DNA of 64,000 nucleotides from Microcyclospora pomicola (taxonomy: Eukaryota > Ascomycota > Dothideomycetes > Capnodiales). The number at the start of each line of letters is the position of its first letter. The stretch's first letter is position 1. The notes under the pieces were generated by a model, which searched no databases, was not told the origin of the DNA, and was given only the letters and a program-made list of their open reading frames with translations. Location: NCBI GenBank assembly GCA_002786065.1, contig NHNY01000010.1:434001-498000 (forward strand), given 5' to 3'. Below are positions 45,847 through 57,595 of the stretch, piece after piece. The position numbers were made by a program, and so were the translations under genes.

Positions 45847-46812
45847 CTACTTCGTCTCCTCAGCTGCAGGTGCCTCCTTGGTCTCGGCCTCGGGGGCAGC
45901 AGCGGCAGACTCGCCAGCGGGCTCAGCCTCCGATGAAGTCCACAAGGTCTGGAAGTGGTTAGCTTGTGATGCTGTTGGATATCGCAGAACAGGATAGGAC
46001 TCACCAAGTTGTCACGGAGCAACTGCATGATGAGAGTTGAGTCCTTGTAGCTCTCCTCAGACAGGGTGTCAAGCTCGGCGATAGCCTCGTCGAAGCTGGT
46101 CTTGGCCATCTGGCACGCCTTGTCGGGAGAGTTCAAGATCTCGTAGTAGAAGACCGAGAAGTTCAGGGCAAGACCGAGGCGGATGGGGTGGGTGGGGGCG
46201 AGGTCGGTGGCGGCGACTTCGGTGGCAGCCTGGTAGGCTTCGAGGGACTTGTCGGCGGAGGTCTTGCGCTTGTCACCCATGGCGAACTCGGCGAGGTAGC
46301 GGTGGTAGTCACCCTTCCTGTAAAGTGACGACACGTCAATACCTGACGTGATCGATGTGCTGGGAGCAGAAAAACTCACATCTTGTGGTAGAAGACCTTG
46401 GACTCGCCGCTCTGCGCAGAGGGGATGAGGTGCTGGTCCAAGACCTCGAGGATGTCCTCGCAGATCTTTGCAAGCTCGGCCTCGATCTTCTGACGGTACT
46501 CCTTGATGAGAGTGACCTGTGCCTCGTTGCCCTTGGACTCCTCCTTCTGCTCGATCGAGGTGACGATGCGCCAAGAGGCACGGCGAGCACCGATGACGTT
46601 CTTGTAGGCGACGGAAAGCAGGTTCCTCTCCTCGACTGAGAGCTCCTGGTCTGCGGAGGCGACGTTCTTCATGTTCTCCACCATCTCTGTGGCGGGGTCA
46701 GTTCCAACTGCATCGCTGCGTATCCGATATATGACGTTCACTTGCACACACCTTCGTAGCGCTCGGCCTGCTCGGCGAGCTTCGCGAGGTAGACGGAATC
46801 TTCGTAACCCAT
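45847..46812 (-). CDS. bmh1: 14-3-3 protein
   Basis: Four exons (complement): 46812-46752, 46686-46380, 46317-46005, 45948-45847, 260 aa. 14-3-3 proteins are dimeric adaptors that bind phospho-Ser/Thr motifs and regulate signalling, cell cycle and metabolism. The sequence has the conserved start [17 protein letters not shown], the [15 protein letters not shown] helix, the RRASWRI segment, the [12 protein letters not shown] helix and [15 protein letters not shown], and ends helix 9 with [16 protein letters not shown] before an Ala/Glu-rich tail. Phosphopeptide-binding Lys/Arg/Tyr residues are visible ([13 protein letters not shown]). Every exon joint is in phase and rebuilds conserved motifs. 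Fungi usually carry one or two copies; which this is cannot be told from one window. Confidence 0.96.
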
Positions 46813-48224
46813 GATTGCGGTCGGTTGAGGGAGTGCTAGATCTGATGTAGGTCAAAGTGATTAGCATTGGTTTGTGGATGATCCGACACGTTCTCCCAAC
46901 ATCAGGACTTCAGCCTGTACAAGTGTCGCAACGCGCGGCGGACGCTGCATGCCCACAAGCACAGGTGATGTCGTGCGTGATGTATGTCGGCGAGCCCCCA
47001 GCAGTCGTTGAGTGAACGTGCAGGTGCGTGGTACCACCAGACCGGGCCCGCGCCCGCCATTCGTGTTGCATCATGGCTGCAGTAGCAGGAGGCGCTTCCC
47101 TGTCCAGTCGAATGATCTGCCATTGTACCACGTTGCTAGAACGTGTTCGACCGGCCTGGTCACATCGCACCTGAAGGCGGAGTCCTGTGAAGCATCCGCA
47201 GCTTCACCCGCCGGTCGCAAAGACCGTTGTGACGCCTCATGCTGCAGCCAGCTTGCGCGACCCCATCACCACCGATCTCCGCTTGTGCCCGCACCGCTGC
47301 CGCTGCCCGGAAGAGAGGGATGACTTACTTGATGTGATGTTTGGTGAGCTGTCGTGGTGGTGACAGATGTTGTCGCTGAAGTTGCAGACAGAGAGAATGT
47401 TGACGCGGGGTGGTCGTCGAGGTCGAGACTGAACACAAGTGCGGTGTTGTGGTGGGCGGTGGAGATCACGTGAACTTAGAAATTCAATTGCTGACGCAGT
47501 GACGCCAATAACCATGCAGCGCCGCCACCGGGACAATTGTGATGTATGCTCGACACAACGTCACCTTCAGCACCGGACGATTGAGTCTCCACCTCGAGAA
47601 CACGGTCGTGCTGGACACGCGCTCCGATGACATCTCGCTGCATGGGTGCAGTACGGCTCTTTGAGGCTGCCGAACACGTCTGATGGGCCAATGAGTTAGA
47701 ACTGTGTCTCGCCATCAACACAACATACGCACAATGGCGGTGGCGGAGCATTCATGCCAAGGGTGACTTTATGGCTGGCCGATGACAATGCTCCTCAAGT
47801 CTCCCTGCCAAGAAGCAATCTTTTCAACAGCCCACTTCCGTGTACAACGAAAGCTGAGTTGAATAAGGACTATCGTGGTGCTCGGTCAGAATGGCCCCCT
47901 TTCCACGACATTCCATCTATAGACTGTTGTATAGTATGGTCCTCGGCATCTTATGGCTAGCTGTAAGTCAAGACGGTATCCAAACACTGAACAGGGTTGG
48001 TATAGGTTGTACCTCACACAGCTCCTGGAACAGAAAGTGCCTACTGAACGTCCGATCGTATGCTGGAGGGGAATCGCTTCAGGGTATTACAGATCGGTAA
48101 ATATTGATCATTAAAGGACGCTCAAAACTTTCTTCGTAATGCTATCAATGCAACGTACGCCTTCAGACTCAAAACAAAAAGCCATGTCGAGGCCCCAGCT
48201 GAGTGCTCCCAATACGGTCACTTA
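46813..48224. other. Intergenic, promoter of the 14-3-3 gene
   Basis: 1.4 kb between the 14-3-3 gene and the kinase gene (both minus strand). Short frames only. A GTGAGC/GTCGTGG-type site near 47350 could belong to a 5' UTR intron. No repeat or RNA gene seen. Confidence 0.45.
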
Positions 48225-50304
48225 TCACCAATTCTTCCTCTTCCTCCGTCTTTTGTTCTTCTTCTTCTTCGCAGGGGCAGGGGTAGGAGTTGGCTCTCGC
48301 TCTTCTTGCATTGGGTCTTGGCCTGCCTCCACCAGATTCTGCCCCTCTTCATTCTGATCTTGCTCTTCTTCGTCTAGATCCTGCTCTTTCTCAAGTGGTT
48401 CCTCAGCGGGTCGCTTTCTGGACCGAGATTCCGTCGGAGCATCGCTCGGGTTAAAGTGCTGCCTCTCATTATACACCACAGGCGTGTTGATAGGTGTAAA
48501 CCCCTGCGCCTGTCTCGCTAGACTGCGTAATCTTTGTTCCTGAACATCATCAGGCAAAGATGGGTAAACAGGAGCAGGGCCTTGCTCAGCTTCTGGCGCG
48601 TCGTCCGGTGGTTGTGGATCGTCATCGTCGTCGCTGGGCGAGTTGTGCTCACTAGAGGGTTGCTCTTGCTCTGCTGGACCATCTGCCTCAGCCCCCTCAG
48701 CCTTCTCAGCTTCCTTCACCTCCTCCTCAGCCTGCTCAGCCGCCTCAGCTTGCTCCACCTCCATAGCCTCCTCCACGTTCTCTTCCTCCTCTTCATCCTC
48801 CTCTTCATCCTCCTCTTCATCCTCCTCTTCCACAGGAGGAAACATGACGTCAAGATCTATTTCTTCTCCGGTCGGACCGCCAGGTTGTTGACCTCTGTCT
48901 TCATCAACGCGGGGCGGATCAGGAAACTCAGCCAAGCCATGTGGCAGTTCATTTGTGTGAACGTCAGCGCGAATAATACTCCTATCCAGTCGCGCGCCTA
49001 TTTCAGCATGATTCTTTCGGGCCATCACCGATATCGCCTGCCATGATTCGTCTTTAGCAGCTGCTCTGCGTGCTGCTCGCGTTTCAGGCTGTTTCGAACT
49101 GGCCTCAAGCACATTGGACAGCAGCTCATGAAACGTCGGACGTTGGTCCGGGTGATAGCGGGTACACGCAATCACCATATCAACAAGCTCTTTTGAGTAC
49201 GCTTGTATGACACTGTCGCTGAGCTGTGGCTCTATGTGTAGCTTGGATATACCTTGCGGGTCAGCGGCCACCACGTCAGCATCTGGGTCGAAGATAATGT
49301 ATGATGCGCCCTCGCTGTGCATCATGAGGCTAAAGATCACCATGCCGACTCCTGGAGATGTATAGTCAGTACAGGTCAGGGATCGGATGCCTGCAGTTTC
49401 TACATACCGAAGATGTCAACCTTGGCATCTGGCTTGTAAACAGACCTGAAGCCAGGGAAGACCGACGGTTCGACGGCCTCTATAGGTCTATGTCCTGGTG
49501 TGCCGGCGCCGATGAAGCATATAACAGGCCTTAGATCGTGCGGTTCAAGGACCGTCGAAAGGCCCCAGTCACCAACTTTTGGTGTAGGGTATCCTCGGAA
49601 TTTTTTGTTGGATGGTGCCCCGAGAAAAACATTCGGGCTTTTGTAGTCACGGTGGAGGATGAGCTTATGGCCTCTTTGAACACGACCACCCATGCGACCG
49701 TATTGGGTCAGGTTTCCGACAGTCGCCAGAGCCTCGAAGACATACCAAAGGAATGGCTCAGGGATGACGCCCCTGTTGACTATGTTCACGTTAGCAGAAG
49801 CGCATGTTCATCGAGCCCGTTTAGGGTTGGTCGTGGGCACATACATGATAGGACATCCCAAAGGTCGCCTGTGAGACAAGGCTCCATGTATAACCGTAGC
49901 ATGCGGAATTGAGGAGGAGTGGATATGATGCGCCAATTGCGCAAGTTGACCACGTACTCCGAGCCCGAATGGCCCTTCAGCGCTTGCATTGCATACACCT
50001 CCGTTGGGATCCTTCGTCCACCGCCTCCAGTAGTCCAGATCACGGGGTCCTCCCATTCCTCTGCACCTCTCTCGCCAGGCTTGCATCGAGCGTCTTTAAT
50101 TGCGATCCGCTACAGGCAGTCAGTACTCCGATCATGAAATCGATGCAAGCTGAGACGTACATCGACGATCTTGGCCTTCTTGTTCTGTTTTAAAAACAGG
50201 GCGACTGTGCCATATGCACCCTCTCCTAAGGGCCATGATCCAACCCAGGAAGCTCCGAGCTCATATCTCTTCCTCTCTCGCTCAAGTATCGTTTGTGGAT
50301 CCAT
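48225..50304 (-). CDS. Ser/Thr protein kinase with long acidic and basic C-terminal tail
   Basis: Four exons (complement): 50304-50161, 50109-49845, 49779-49408, 49351-48225, 635 aa. The kinase domain covers about residues 14-330. It has a glycine loop (G27-E-G-A-Y-G32), VAIK-type Lys53, catalytic H179-R-D181-Y-K183-x-x-N186, and a metal-binding D207 in DWG rather than DFG; the activation segment ends GTPGHRPIEA instead of a usual APE. So catalysis looks possible but the kinase is atypical. Residues from about 400 form an Asp/Glu-rich tail with a 12-bp coding repeat, then Glu/Pro/Gln-rich DNA, and end with a Lys/Arg cluster (KKKKNKRRRKRK) that looks like a nuclear signal. I do not recognise an orthologue; such divergent kinases are often expanded in single Dothideomycete lineages. 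Only inferred frames join; phases agree. Confidence 0.78.
48785..48830. repeat. In-frame 12-bp minisatellite coding an acidic run
   Basis: About four copies of a 12-bp unit (plus strand TCCTCCTCTTCA, period checked at the CTTCAT word) code Glu-Glu-Asp-Glu repeats in the kinase tail. Multiples of 12 bp keep the frame, so copy number can change freely. Confidence 0.85.
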
Positions 50305-50651
50305 AATGCTGGAGCCAAAAGAGCTTGAGATTTGTTTTCAGTGAATGATCTGTGGGAGCATGGTAAAGTGCTTTTGATGATCGAGGCTTCTTTGTCCTCA
50401 AATTAGGCATTGCGAGATATCGCTTGCGGAATGAATCCATATTGTCTTTGCGACAAAGAATCGAAGCTATTGTTCGGAGAGCGCTGAAAAGTTCGCTATT
50501 GTGCATTTATTGTTTGCATGTGTTTGCAGCCACAACAACAAGAATGTGCATAGTCGTGGATTGCCAGCTTTATGATCGTTTCGGCATGTGGCTCATGCCT
50601 ATGGCTTCAATAGTACTCTCATTGTCATTGTCATTATCGTGACCTCGTGTC
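50305..50651. other. Intergenic, promoter of the kinase gene
   Basis: 347 bp between csn7 and the kinase start, both minus strand. Contains a short CATTGT repeat near 50618-50640. Nothing else seen. Confidence 0.45.
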
Positions 50652-51599
50652 TCATCGTCCACTATTCTTGCTCCCGAATTTCCCCAGAAAGCTTCCCATG
50701 GCTCCACCACCAGCCCCTCTCTTTTTGCCTCCGCCGCCGCCCAAGCCAGCCGCTTCCTCATCGAGCTCCATTGCATCTTCGTCGTTGTCATCATTTGGTG
50801 CTTTGCGTCCACCACGTAAAGTGTGGCCACCAACCTTGTGGCCACCATCACTGCCGCTCTTCTCACTTGCTTCTGTCACCGCTTTCACCTGCCGCTCTGT
50901 TTTCGATTCCAAAGCATGCCGCTGCTTGGCTTCGGCCTTGACCTTTGCGATCTCTGATTCGAGGCCTGCAAGCACGCTGTCACAGCGGCCACTCCATGCC
51001 ACGAGCTCAATCATCATGTCTCGAATACTGCCTGGTGCCAAATCGCGGAGAGGAGCAACAGATGTGATGATGACCGTTTGTGTTGCTGGGTTCAAGGTCG
51101 CTACGAGCAGGTCGTTGTAGATCGCCTCCGTAACCAGTGATTCGAGGTCGGCCGTAGCAGAAAAGTCAAGCTGCTGACACAAAGAGGCATAGCTCAAGTT
51201 AGCGCCACCAGCCATGGACGTTGGCTTCTGTGAGGCAATGGTGAGGAGGGACAGTAAGCGGAGCTTGCGAGACTGAGCATCGGAGAGTTGTGGTAGTGAT
51301 GTCGATGCTGCAGCACGAGATTAGCTAATGGTAGACATCAAATGAACCAAGAGTTACAAACCTTTGTAGTCTGCCCAGGTACCCCAGGAAAACACGCGGA
51401 GCAGCTCGTGCGCACTGCTGTACTCATCATTGCTGGCAAGTGCATTAATGTTGGGTTGTTGTAGAAGCTCAGCGAAGATGTAGGTGTTTGGTGCCGATGT
51501 TGCTTGCTTCACGAGGTCCGCTGCAGCTCTGGGAGACGTAGCAGACTTCGCCAAAGCCACAAAGGGTGCAAGAGCATTCGAAGCTCGAGACTGGTCCAT
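50652..51599 (-). CDS. csn7: COP9 signalosome subunit 7 (PCI domain)
   Basis: Two exons (complement): 51599-51362 and 51307-50652, 297 aa. CSN7 is a PCI-domain subunit of the COP9 signalosome, which removes NEDD8 from cullins and so tunes SCF ligases; in Aspergillus it controls development. The N-terminal helices read FAELLQQPNINAL then LLRVFSWGTWADYK, continuing across the intron to LPQLSDAQSRKLRLLSLLTIASQ, the typical CSN7 segment. The winged-helix part is LSYASLCQQLDF to ESLVTEAIYNDLL. A coiled coil follows (ESEIAKVKAEAKQRHALE), then an Asp/Glu patch and a Gly-rich end. The intron begins GTTTGT, an unusual donor, but phase and protein continuity support it. Same pathway family as the F-box genes here, but not adjacent to them. 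Confidence 0.88.
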
Positions 51600-53566
51600 T
51601 ATAGTCGATCAGTGTTTCCTTGGCAAGGAGACTTACGAGGCAAACGACAAGATGTACGTGAAGCTGCACATGTCATGCAAGGCATGCACTAGTCATGTTT
51701 CTACGTGCTGATACGTCGGCTGACTCGCGCAGTCATGTACTCAATTCGAAAGATGACCTCTTTCCATTCCTAGACTCCATGTTACCTTACCTTACTGTGA
51801 ATCAAACACAACATGTCTCGATCAGTATTCTCTTGACCAATCTGTTCGTCCACCTGGTTGATAGAACGATGTCTCTATGCATGTCTTTGTCGCTCATGCG
51901 ATTCCTGCCAAGTGATCAAGTGCGAAATGACCCAACATCACTCACTTCCTGGCCTGACGCAGCAGGTTCGTGAGTGATACTGCCTGGAAACATACGTTGA
52001 GCCATGTTCATGAAACTAGATCATACTTACCAGCGAAGTCAGGGTAATGCTGTGCGTGTTCTTCGACGGCCATGCCTGCTCGATCATGTCATGCATGTAT
52101 TTTGGGCAACCAGTCACATCAGTGAAACATGAAAAAAACATCCTTGTCAGGAGACACCAAAATCGCAGTCCTATTTGCACTACACGTGTACGACGTTGTT
52201 GGCGACAGATCTGGAATTACGAATGGAGCATTGCATTTATCGTCTTTCGCAACATTCGCGAATCTGTCTCTGGTCTTCCATGATTCACGCATGTAGAGAC
52301 GAAGCCACAGCCTTTGCTATGCGTTTGACAGCATTGACACCGACAGAAATTGTTGAGAAATGCTATTGCCACACGGGAGAATCTCGCGGACCTTGTACAA
52401 GGCGGTTTTCTGCATTCGTGACGAAGTTGAAGATGCAGACGATACCGGAAGCGATTGTTTGGGCGAAATGCCGTACTAGAACCCCGACAACCAGGATACC
52501 TTATCAATACATACCATGCGCTTCGGAGACTCGCCATCCATAACATTCCCGCGTCTTGCCATGTGCCTCGAATTCTGCCGTGAACCATTTGCAACGTCAT
52601 CCTCAGCAGTCCAGTCATGATTGAGACTGCAGCAATTGCACAGACTCACTGCGGAAGCCACAGCTCATGATGCAGTTAATTACGACTGAGGTGCAAACAG
52701 GAGATTCTCCAGAAACGAGCCATTCGTATTGGCGTGACATTGAACGCCACAGGTCTGACGCTGTCACTGTCTACAACGTTCTGTCACGCTCTTGTACCGT
52801 TCATGGTGATCACAACGCAGTATAAGTTTACGTTACACAACATGAAACCCTATGAAAGATCGTCCTACGGCCCAAACTTGCGCGTACGAGCATCACAATT
52901 CTGTGCAAATGCTTTCAGGATGGTTGAGATACTGTTATCCCGGCAGCAGAGTTCCCATGGCCCATCTCGCCTGGTGGCACGCTGGCCCGATCAAGACCCC
53001 GTCGTGAGTGTGATACCTTCGTGACCACTTGGCTGGCCTGCTCACCAGTGACCTCACTGGAACGCCTCATATGGACATGTCGGGAGGCCCCCCTCAAATG
53101 ATACGCCAGTGAATGGAATGCTTTCCATGGTCTGCGCTGGACTGCGATTTATCGATCTGTCGATTGCCTCAAAGGGAGAACCAATGGTCCTGCCAACTCA
53201 ACTGAACGCACAGGCGATGTCCTGTTATATCAAGCTCTTGCAAGTAATGGATACGTCCGTGAGATGACGCACGGCACGGCCTTTTCCCAAAAGTGAAGCT
53301 TGCATCAATGGCTGCACTTCAGTACCTTGCAAGCCACAACGTGAACCAGGGGGAACGCGATCGGTTCGCACGATGATAGACTGCGCCTTCAATTACTCGC
53401 AATGGGGAATGCCAGAATCCGCCAACCATTTATTCATATGCACTTTGACGTCGCCTGTTATTCTGTGCTTTAATGGTGGCATGCCTTCTGATCATGTTGG
53501 ATGTACCCTCTATCTGCAATATCAAACAGTAACTCAGGTACGGCCAGATCTTTACATTCCATCAAG
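51600..53566. other. Divergent intergenic region, csn7 / small membrane protein
   Basis: 2.0 kb without a supported gene. Frames up to about 130 codons occur on both strands and overlap each other. Composition is close to neutral. No repeat or RNA gene recognised. Confidence 0.45.
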
Positions 53567-54268
53567 ATGGATGGTATCACAGACTCATCATGGGCAACCT
53601 GGCCTCTCGTTATCGGCATCGCGATCCCCGTTGTTGGTCTTGCAGTCCTGTTCACACTCTCGTCGATATATTATGTTCGACACGGCCGGCAAGAACAAAA
53701 TGCGAGATTAGAACACACGGTCTACCAGAAGTGCAATCAACTTGAGCGCTTTTCCCAGTCTTCCGGATCGTTGACTCCCCAAGTTGGGCATCTAGCAAGT
53801 TCACAGGCCGGGACTCCCAAGCCAATCCGGCCACCTAGACCTTGCATAAGCACGGACGAATGCTTGCGCATCATCTCAAGAAACCGACTGGAGACTATTC
53901 GAGAGTCCGCCCGAACATCTCTAGACCGTCCAGCGTCGCTGAAAGCCTTGGCTTCCCCAACTTCTGAAGGTACGAACTCCGGTGAAACGTCTCCGCGTTC
54001 AGCATATGCTAGGCAGCTCTTGGGAGGTGGTCAGTCTGCCAGAGTCATCTCGCCGCGTCATGGTAAAAGTCGATATATCCGAGCCAAATCAATGGGCAGA
54101 TCGTATCCTCGGCCACCGACGGCATTGCGGCCACTCACGCAGATCCATGAGGGAAGTGTATTTGAGCTTCAAGAACTGCGGCCTTCTTTCAAACTTCAAT
54201 CTGAGAACTGGACATACGATCGATCTGCAGCAAGGAAGGGGACGCATACGGACTCGAACGTAAGGTAG
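53567..54268 (+). CDS. Small single-pass membrane protein, function unknown
   Basis: Single exon, 233 aa from the ATG at 53567 (MDGITDSSWATWP). The frame is open 22 codons further up, to 53501. A single hydrophobic segment at about residues 12-34 (WPLVIGIAIPVVGLAVLFTLS) follows a short uncharged N-terminus, and the rest is Ser/Arg/Thr-rich and probably cytosolic: an arrangement of many small fungal plasma-membrane or wall-sensor-like proteins. Several SP and TP sites could be phosphorylated. I recognise no family. The stop lies just after a good donor-like GTAAGG at 54260, so the true C-terminus may be spliced; no clear acceptor gives a long continuation. Confidence 0.5.
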   Translation: MDGITDSSWATWPLVIGIAIPVVGLAVLFTLSSIYYVRHGRQEQNARLEHTVYQKCNQLERFSQSSGSLTPQVGHLASSQAGTPKPIRPPRPCISTDECLRIISRNRLETIRESARTSLDRPASLKALASPTSEGTNSGETSPRSAYARQLLGGGQSARVISPRHGKSRYIRAKSMGRSYPRPPTALRPLTQIHEGSVFELQELRPSFKLQSENWTYDRSAARKGTHTDSNVR

Positions 54269-56026
54269 ATGCTCGGACTGGAAGACACTCATCTGCGAAG
54301 CAAGAAACACAGCCTGAGAAGTCATAAGCACAGCGTGCGAGTCGTCGTGGCCAGTTTCCGACAAAGGGAAGCTGCGGCACTTAGCCAAAACGCAGCTCAG
54401 CTGCTGCAATTGCAGAGGACAATGTTGAACATTGCATTGTTGCATCGATGATAAAGTGCTTGCATCGAGTACTCATGTAGAGGTTGTTGGTGAAATACTG
54501 CTTTTGGCTAGGCAATAGATACCTTACACACTTCACCTCGCATCTCCATGCTACTGCTCCCCAACAACACTCAGATCAGACCTTGTTTTTGTCGCCGATG
54601 GTATCATATCGATATTAACGGATGATCTATATCATCCGGCACTTTATCCGTGGTCTTCTAGATCATCGATCAGTGCCATGATGCAGGCCGATGTCGCAGC
54701 AGTGCCGGACGTGAGAGAAGCTGATTCCGCGATTGCATGACTCGGAATTGGCACTGCAGGAGTTCGGAGTAGACTCCACCGACCTCACAACCGCGGTGCC
54801 GGCACGACGGCAGCCACGATTGTATTGTTGACTGCGCCGCGAACCATATATCAGATGATGGCGAGCTGTGAAAATGATGGCGAGCTGTTTTAACCGGACA
54901 TATGCCATTGCCAGGCCGTAGAACCGGCACGTGGCAGTGAAATTTTCCCACAGGATTCAAGTTCTTGGATTGCAGCTGCGGTCCTAAAAAGAGAATCCAC
55001 TAGCCGCGTCCGCGCTTTATTGGCGGAAGTGCCAGTTCTCGTCTCTGCTTAACGTATGCGGATCTCTTTGACACACCAGATCTCAGGCCCGTTACACGTT
55101 AACTTATACGATCACTTTCGCCTGGAATGCAGGCGCTGAAAACTTTTCCTGCTCGTCCACGGGGCCTCGTCGGCCAGCACTACGGGACAGGTTTGCCTGA
55201 TCTGGACATCACATATGCCTCTGTTCCACGATGAGATCGTACTCGTGCGAGTGCGAGATGGCGATGAAGGATGTGGTGGTGGACTAGAGGCAGAGATTTC
55301 TCGTCGACATCGTGGCACATACTGCGCGGATAGCATTTGGCAGGCCAGCGAGCAGACAATCAGAGTGCGAAGAGCGAGAGCTGACTCCTCGATCCCACGA
55401 GCCAAACATAAGATGCTGTCTCCATGGCGTGAGGTTTGGAATCCACGCCCTACCGCGTGTCTCGGAATGGATCTGCTGACAGAGCAGCGATGAGGATGCG
55501 ATTCACCGACGATGAGGCGTCAAACAAGCTTCGCACTTAGCACCCACGCAAGACGTGATTCGCTGGTTCCCCAGCCGTGGCATGCGCTTCTCTCCATGGA
55601 GGCGTGCGCCATCAGGGTTTTGGTACGAATGTACTGCATTGGAAGGGCGTGATGGCCATTGACGATTGACTCACATGTCCCGCTCTCCAGTATTCGTCAG
55701 CCATCACTGCGATGTCCTGATCCTCTGCAATGTCGCTATAAGAACGTCAATCCCTCGTAAGTCTGCTCCTGGTACTTCAGACCCTACCTCCCTTGCAGAT
55801 CATATCATCAGATCAAGCCACCGTAGAGAACGGTATCTACGCACATATACATCATATACCGTCGATCCCTGTCGGCTCTCCAGTCAACTTCCACCACATA
55901 TCTTGCTCCCCGCATTCCGCCACACGTATTGCTCTCTCGAGGTAGAGGCTTTGCTTTATTTGTTCAGCTCTGTCATCTGCAGCGCTCTGCCTCGCTCGAC
56001 GACACAACACACCAACACTCGGCAAA
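54269..56026. other. Intergenic, promoter of the arrestin gene
   Basis: 1.76 kb between two plus-strand genes. Short frames overlap and none is convincing. The last 150 bp before the arrestin ATG are CT/CAC-rich, consistent with a promoter/5' UTR. Confidence 0.5.
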
Positions 56027-57595
56027 ATGTCTCACATCTCTCACCCACTGGACCATGAAGCGCCCAACATGTCGGCCAGGCTGCGGAACCTAGTGCAGGC
56101 TCCTAAGCCAGACATCCAGATCACTATCCAGAATCCCAAGAAGGTATGGACGACCATGGACGAGATCAAGGGTACTGTATCTATCACCTGTCCCACCGAC
56201 ACTCGCTTCGACACGATCGACATCCAGCTCGTTGGTACCACGAGGACGTACGTAGAGCGTGTCAGCACTGCTGCGGCGGTCGCTGGTCGAGCCGACGCTT
56301 TCCATCAATTTCTCAAGCTCGTTCAGCCAGATTTGGAGCAGTCGTACCCGGCTGATCGCATTCTTTTGGCTGGCAAGACCTATGATCTTGAATTCGTTTT
56401 CAACGTGCCCAACCAGCTTCTCCCACGAGTCTGCCAGCACAAAGTCGCCACTCCGGCTGTGAAGCAGGCACACTTATCGCTGCCTCCGACTTTTGGCGAT
56501 AAGCATCCGGGCGATCGGCAAGGCTCGCAGAGCGACTTGGCTCCTGATATGGCGTCTATCCGATATGGGATTTTTGCCAGGATATGGAAATTCAAGACTC
56601 ATGGTGATGAGGTCTCGCGCATTAGTCTTGCGTGCAGAGCCCGCCGATTGCGAGTTCTCCCAGCGAGCGAAGAGCAAGCTCCCCTCGCTGTTCACGAGGA
56701 GAATGCCGACTATTCGATGCGGAAGACCAAAACTCTTCGCAAGGGCATGCTCAAAGGCAAAAGTGGCACACTCACTATGGAAGCTGTTCAGCCGCCTCCC
56801 ATCCGCCTCAGCGTCAACAGCGATGCTCCTCAAGCCGCCTCCAGCGTGGCCACCATCTCTCTAAGATTCGACCCATCGGACGAGTCTAGCGCACCTCCAC
56901 GACTGAGCAGTCTCAGCTCCCGCCTGAAGGTCATCACGATGTTCGCCAGCTGCGCCCGTCAAGACTTCCCCGTCAAGAACAACTCCTTCTTCGACTCATC
57001 CCAGGGCGCGCACTCCGTTTACGTCCACCTCGCCAATCGCTGCATCAGCAACGTCGATTGGGTCAAGCACCGGCCTACACCCACAGACGCCGCGAACCTA
57101 CGCAGAGACAGCGCTTGCTCGATCGACCCACGCGACCAATGCCCACCAGCCTCCACCCGCAAGTCCCAATCATTCTACACCGCCCAGATCGTGGTACCCC
57201 TCAGTCTCCCTACCTCCAAGCACTCCTGGATCCCCACCTTCCACACCTGCCTGGTCACGCGCCAGTACGCGCTGAAACTCGACCTGGGCATCAACGGCAC
57301 CCTCGGCTCCTTCCTCGAGCTCAAAGTCCCCATCCAGATCACCTGCGATGGCCGCGCGGAGCACGACTCCGACGCCCTCTTCCCCTCCGGCGCGTCCTCC
57401 GACGGCCAGGACGTCGACGACGCGGACGACTTCTTCGAGCCGCGCGTGCTGCGTGCGCCGTCTGAAGGCTTCGTCGGACGCAGCAGGATCGGCAGCCAGG
57501 TGTCGATGATGGGCGACGACGATGCGCCACCCGGCTACACACCGTACGCGGGCGCTTTCAGAAGTGGACGTCGCGCGGCGAGCGTGCCTCTATGA
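56027..57595 (+). CDS. Arrestin-fold protein (alpha-arrestin-like)
   Basis: Single exon, 522 aa. Residues about 28-175 form an N-terminal arrestin domain (DIQITIQNPKKVWTTMDEIKG, TRFDTIDIQLVGTTRTYVE, YDLEFVFNVPNQLLP). A C-terminal arrestin-like sheet follows at about 260-440, containing strands such as ISLRFDPSDE and FLELKVPIQITCD. Fungal alpha-arrestins recruit Rsp5-type ubiquitin ligases to nutrient transporters for endocytosis. I see no classical PPxY motif; a proline-rich PPGYTPYAG sequence near the C-terminus (about 505-514) could be a degenerate form. The tail is acidic and Ser-rich. The ATG at 56027 has a good context (gcaaaATGtct); a second ATG 14 codons later is possible. GC rises in the last third of the gene. 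Confidence 0.82.
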   Translation: MSHISHPLDHEAPNMSARLRNLVQAPKPDIQITIQNPKKVWTTMDEIKGTVSITCPTDTRFDTIDIQLVGTTRTYVERVSTAAAVAGRADAFHQFLKLVQPDLEQSYPADRILLAGKTYDLEFVFNVPNQLLPRVCQHKVATPAVKQAHLSLPPTFGDKHPGDRQGSQSDLAPDMASIRYGIFARIWKFKTHGDEVSRISLACRARRLRVLPASEEQAPLAVHEENADYSMRKTKTLRKGMLKGKSGTLTMEAVQPPPIRLSVNSDAPQAASSVATISLRFDPSDESSAPPRLSSLSSRLKVITMFASCARQDFPVKNNSFFDSSQGAHSVYVHLANRCISNVDWVKHRPTPTDAANLRRDSACSIDPRDQCPPASTRKSQSFYTAQIVVPLSLPTSKHSWIPTFHTCLVTRQYALKLDLGINGTLGSFLELKVPIQITCDGRAEHDSDALFPSGASSDGQDVDDADDFFEPRVLRAPSEGFVGRSRIGSQVSMMGDDDAPPGYTPYAGAFRSGRRAASVPL

